Assembly (NCBI GenBank): GCA_002298545.1
Contig: DBKQ01000052.1
Span: 4,123 to 12,688 of the forward strand
Origin: Prevotella sp. UBA746
GTDB taxonomy: Bacteria > Bacteroidota > Bacteroidia > Bacteroidales > Bacteroidaceae
Length of the DNA: 8,566 nucleotides
Reading direction: 5' to 3'
The translations under genes and the position numbers were made by a program. Numbering within the stretch: position 1 is the stretch's first letter; each line of letters begins with the position of its first letter. The notes beneath the pieces were generated by a model. It had not been told where the DNA came from. It made no database searches and saw only the letters and a program-made list of their open reading frames with translations. Shown here piece after piece: positions 6,164 through 8,566 of the stretch.

Positions 6164-7495
6164 ATGAACGTAGAACAAATTGTAGACAAATACATCGTCA
6201 GACATCAATTGCTCAGCGACAAAGGCAAATATATCGTGGCTTTGTCGGGAGGTGCCGATAGCGTTGCTCTGTTGCTCATAATGAGCCACCTAGGCTATGA
6301 CGTGCGAGCAGCTCACTGCAATTTCCACCTGCGAGGCGAAGAATCCAATCGTGACGAGCAGTTCTGCGTCAACCTCTGTGCTCGACTCAACATTCCCCTT
6401 CACCGCATCCATTTCGACACGCAAACCTATGCCGACAAGTATAAGGTAAGCATCGAAATGGCTGCCCGTGACCTGCGTTACAACTATTTCGCCCAACTTT
6501 GCAAAGCCATCGAGGCAAACGGAGTGTGCGTGGCCCATCATCGCGACGACAATGTTGAAACGGTAATACTCAATCTGCTGAGAGGTTCTGGCGTGGAAGG
6601 CTTGGCTGGCATCGCCCCCAAGAACGGCAACATCTTGCGCCCCTTGCTGTGCATAAGCCGGAAAGACATCCTCAACTATCTCCACACGCAGAACCAAGAC
6701 TACGTCACCGACTCCACCAACCTGGAAGACGACGCCCTGCGCAACAAGATACGCCACCACGTGATTCCACTGCTCAAGACTATCAATCCGGCTATCAGCG
6801 ACAACATCGCTAGAACTGCCAGATACATTCGCCAGGCAGCCATCATGCTCGACAACTATCAAGCCGAGACCCATGATAATATCGCATATATTAATAAGGT
6901 GGACGTAATGAATGCCAGGAGTCCGGAATTCGTTTTGCACCAACTGCTGGGAAAATATGGATTTCATGGTGATGTCATCGACGACATCATCGAGCACATC
7001 AGTCACGTAGGAAAGAACTGGCAGAGCGGAAGCCACGTCGTCACCATAGACCGCGACCAATTGCTCGTGGCACCTATCGCCTATATACAAAAGGTTACTA
7101 AAGAAAAATCTGTTTGCATACCAGAAGACGGCAACTATATGATAGGAGAAAGATTGAAAATTAAATTGCGCATCTATCCACGCACAGCCGATTTCAAACC
7201 AAGCAAGGACTCCCATCGCATCACTCTAGATGCCAACAAAGCTAAGTTTCCCCTCACCTACCGACTCACCCAAAAAGGCGATCGTTTCAGCCCCTTCGGC
7301 ATGAAGGGCACCAAGCTAGTGAGCGACTATCTGACCGACCGAAAGCGCAACTTCTTGGAGAAAGCATCACAGCACGTGATAACCGACGAGCAGGGAGAAA
7401 TCATTTGGCTCGTGGGAGAACGATCCTCTGAGAAATACAAAATTGATGCAAATACAAAAAATATTCTAGAGATTTGCATAGCAAAGGAAAATTAG
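6164..7495 (+). CDS. tilS: tRNA(Ile)-lysidine synthetase
   Basis: Converts the wobble cytidine 34 of the CAU-anticodon tRNA-Ile into lysidine using ATP and lysine, so that it reads AUA and is charged with isoleucine; usually essential. The 443 residues include the N-type PP-loop SGGADS (28-33) that binds ATP, HCNFHLRGEES (51-61), the catalytic-core segment HHRDDNVETVILNLLRGSG (125-143) and DSTNLEDDALRNKIRH (183-198). The C-terminal TilS domain, which helps grip the tRNA acceptor stem, is clear in GDRFSPFGMKGTKLVSDYL (372-390) and TDRKRNF. This is a full-length two-domain TilS, not the short form. It shares a transcript with kdsB by spacing; the pairing is probably a housekeeping arrangement and not a shared pathway. 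No separate promoter is visible in the 34-base gap. Confidence 0.96.
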   Translation: MNVEQIVDKYIVRHQLLSDKGKYIVALSGGADSVALLLIMSHLGYDVRAAHCNFHLRGEESNRDEQFCVNLCARLNIPLHRIHFDTQTYADKYKVSIEMAARDLRYNYFAQLCKAIEANGVCVAHHRDDNVETVILNLLRGSGVEGLAGIAPKNGNILRPLLCISRKDILNYLHTQNQDYVTDSTNLEDDALRNKIRHHVIPLLKTINPAISDNIARTARYIRQAAIMLDNYQAETHDNIAYINKVDVMNARSPEFVLHQLLGKYGFHGDVIDDIIEHISHVGKNWQSGSHVVTIDRDQLLVAPIAYIQKVTKEKSVCIPEDGNYMIGERLKIKLRIYPRTADFKPSKDSHRITLDANKAKFPLTYRLTQKGDRFSPFGMKGTKLVSDYLTDRKRNFLEKASQHVITDEQGEIIWLVGERSSEKYKIDANTKNILEICIAKEN

Positions 7496-7540
7496 TATTT
7501 CATGAAAAATTAAGTACTTCATGATAAGATTAGTACTTTA
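7492..7540. repeat. three imperfect repeats TTA(A)GTAYTTCATGA after tilS
   Basis: Successive units start at 7492 (TTAGTATTTCATGA), 7510 (TTAAGTACTTCATGA) and 7530 (TTAGTACTTTAAGA), a period of 18-20 bases. The first overlaps the tilS stop codon. They include the palindromes TTCATGAA (7499-7506) and AAGTACTT (7512-7519). An A/G-rich tract (7541-7568) then leads into the next start. The units could be spaced binding sites or replication slippage; no GC-rich hairpin with a T-tract is present, so tilS probably reads through into the next gene. Confidence 0.5.
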
Positions 7541-7568
7541 AGAGAAGAATAGAGAAAGGAAAGAAAAA

Positions 7569-8566
7569 ATGACAGACAATAGTGAAACATCCACTAAGAA
7601 ACATCGTATTTTAAAGGAAGTGAGCATTGCTATACTCTTGTTCGCCGCCATCGGCGTATGGATGTATATCTGCATGACCCCTTCACGAGAACATGTGGAT
7701 GCCGCCAAGGCACACATCGAGGCATACAGTCGCTATGCTATCCTGCAAGACGGCAAGGAGGTGCTCAGCTTCGACGAAGATACAGTAACCCTCGCAGCTA
7801 ATTTCATGAATAGTTTTACGCTTCTGCCTTCATGCCGAGGTCAGCTTGCTGCTGCCTACAATTCATCGCTCAGCCGAAACAAGTACCTCGACGCACAGGC
7901 TGAAAGCGTTTTCAAAGAAAAAATAGACTCCCTCGACTCTCTCTACGCAGACAGCCATTGGAAGGTAGGCGAACTTACATATTATATACATTCCCACAGT
8001 CCACAAGACCTAGGCTACAACCGTATCTGCGCCTATGCCGCCCAGGAAACCCAGCTGAGTAATTCATCTAAAAAACTCCTCGACTCCCTCCACCACGTAA
8101 AGAGCCAAGGCGACTCTCTCCATCACACCCACAAGGAAGCCGGTCGCCTCCAACTTATCCATCAAGTCAGCTACCGAGCTTTCTATCTCAACGAGGCTGG
8201 GAAAATGGTGAGTGAACCCTGCAAGCTATTGGGCAAACTGAAAGGATTCGATACTAGTGACGCATACAGATTTCAGCTAGAATCCAAGACTACTCCTGCA
8301 GGTGTACGCCCCATCTACCCACAGCTAGCCGCATCACTAGCCACCACACATGGAAGCACCTTGCGCAAGTACATAGACTTTGATCTGCGCATAGACTCCC
8401 TGGGGTATTACAAAGGTACAATCGACAGTCTCAAGCAACCTGACGGCTACGGCATCTGGCAAGGATACGACGGCGACCACTATGAAGGCGGTTGGAAAAA
8501 CGGTCAACGCGAAGGCTGGGGATTCAGCATCTCATCCAAAAAACCTCTACATGTAGGCGAATGGAA
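7569..8566 (+). CDS. membrane-anchored MORN-repeat protein (3' end outside the window)
   Basis: The frame opens at the ATG at 7569 and stays open for 332 codons to the window edge, so the C-terminus is missing. A basic N-terminus (TKKHRILK) precedes one hydrophobic segment (about 18-36, VSIAILLFAAIGVWMYICM) with no lipobox. By the positive-inside rule the rest should be periplasmic. Residues 40-280 match nothing I recognise. They are helical in character, with a His-rich element in which DSLHH occurs twice (172-176 and 182-186), as in a coiled coil. From about 279 MORN units begin: a degenerate YYKGTI...GYGIW, then the clear YEGGWKNGQREGWGF (305-319), and the start of another at GEW. MORN repeats usually mediate lipid or protein contacts. 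It lies 73 bases after tilS, with an A/G-rich leader. Function unknown. Confidence 0.82.
   Translation, partial: MTDNSETSTKKHRILKEVSIAILLFAAIGVWMYICMTPSREHVDAAKAHIEAYSRYAILQDGKEVLSFDEDTVTLAANFMNSFTLLPSCRGQLAAAYNSSLSRNKYLDAQAESVFKEKIDSLDSLYADSHWKVGELTYYIHSHSPQDLGYNRICAYAAQETQLSNSSKKLLDSLHHVKSQGDSLHHTHKEAGRLQLIHQVSYRAFYLNEAGKMVSEPCKLLGKLKGFDTSDAYRFQLESKTTPAGVRPIYPQLAASLATTHGSTLRKYIDFDLRIDSLGYYKGTIDSLKQPDGYGIWQGYDGDHYEGGWKNGQREGWGFSISSKKPLHVGEW

Noticed and set aside
6290..7216. Open frame of 308 codons on the minus strand inside tilS
   Set aside because: Antisense to a fully conserved TilS, with no recognisable motif and no promoter or start context; a shadow frame.
1..8566. Mobile elements, CRISPR arrays, tRNA or rRNA genes
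   Set aside because: I saw no transposase, terminal inverted repeats flanking a gene, regularly spaced repeat-spacer units, or tRNA/rRNA-like sequence on either strand.

Overview
The window looks like a chromosomal segment of a Bacteroidales bacterium, most likely a Prevotella/Segatella-type gut organism. Three things suggest this. The promoter-like sites match the Bacteroidota consensus TTTG-N19-21-TAnnTTTG, clearest upstream of kdsB. No gene start has a convincing Shine-Dalgarno sequence; instead the bases before starts are A-rich. The protein sequences (split MacB-type exporter, KdsB, TilS) also have a Bacteroidota flavour. The genus is inference from sequence feel, not from a search. All supported genes are on the + strand.

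Layout. Positions 1-74 carry what may be the last codons of an unidentified gene. Positions 75-575 are mostly non-coding. They hold a TACCTTTG promoter-like box, a cluster of dyads (152-217), AT-rich direct repeats (231-292), a possible 32-codon small ORF (297-395), and a second gene-poor stretch with a weak promoter candidate. Positions 576-5229 form a four-gene operon for a tripartite efflux system: a TolC-family outer-membrane channel, a MacA-like periplasmic adaptor, a MacB-like ATPase and a MacB-like permease. In Escherichia coli the last two are fused in one polypeptide; here they are separate. A strong intrinsic terminator (5264-5307) closes this operon, and a near-consensus promoter (5332-5362) opens the next.

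The second cluster is kdsB (CMP-Kdo synthetase, lipopolysaccharide core), tilS (tRNA-Ile lysidine synthetase), a short run of imperfect repeats, and then a membrane-anchored protein with C-terminal MORN repeats that runs off the end of the window.

Functionally, the first operon should export a substrate across both membranes: ATPase and permease in the inner membrane, adaptor in the periplasm, channel in the outer membrane. kdsB supplies an essential activated sugar for the outer-membrane lipid A core, and tilS is an essential decoding enzyme. I see no mobile element, CRISPR array, tRNA or rRNA. Nothing here amounts to a clear new multi-gene system. The least explained parts are the 75-575 leader region with its small ORF and dyads, and the truncated MORN protein.
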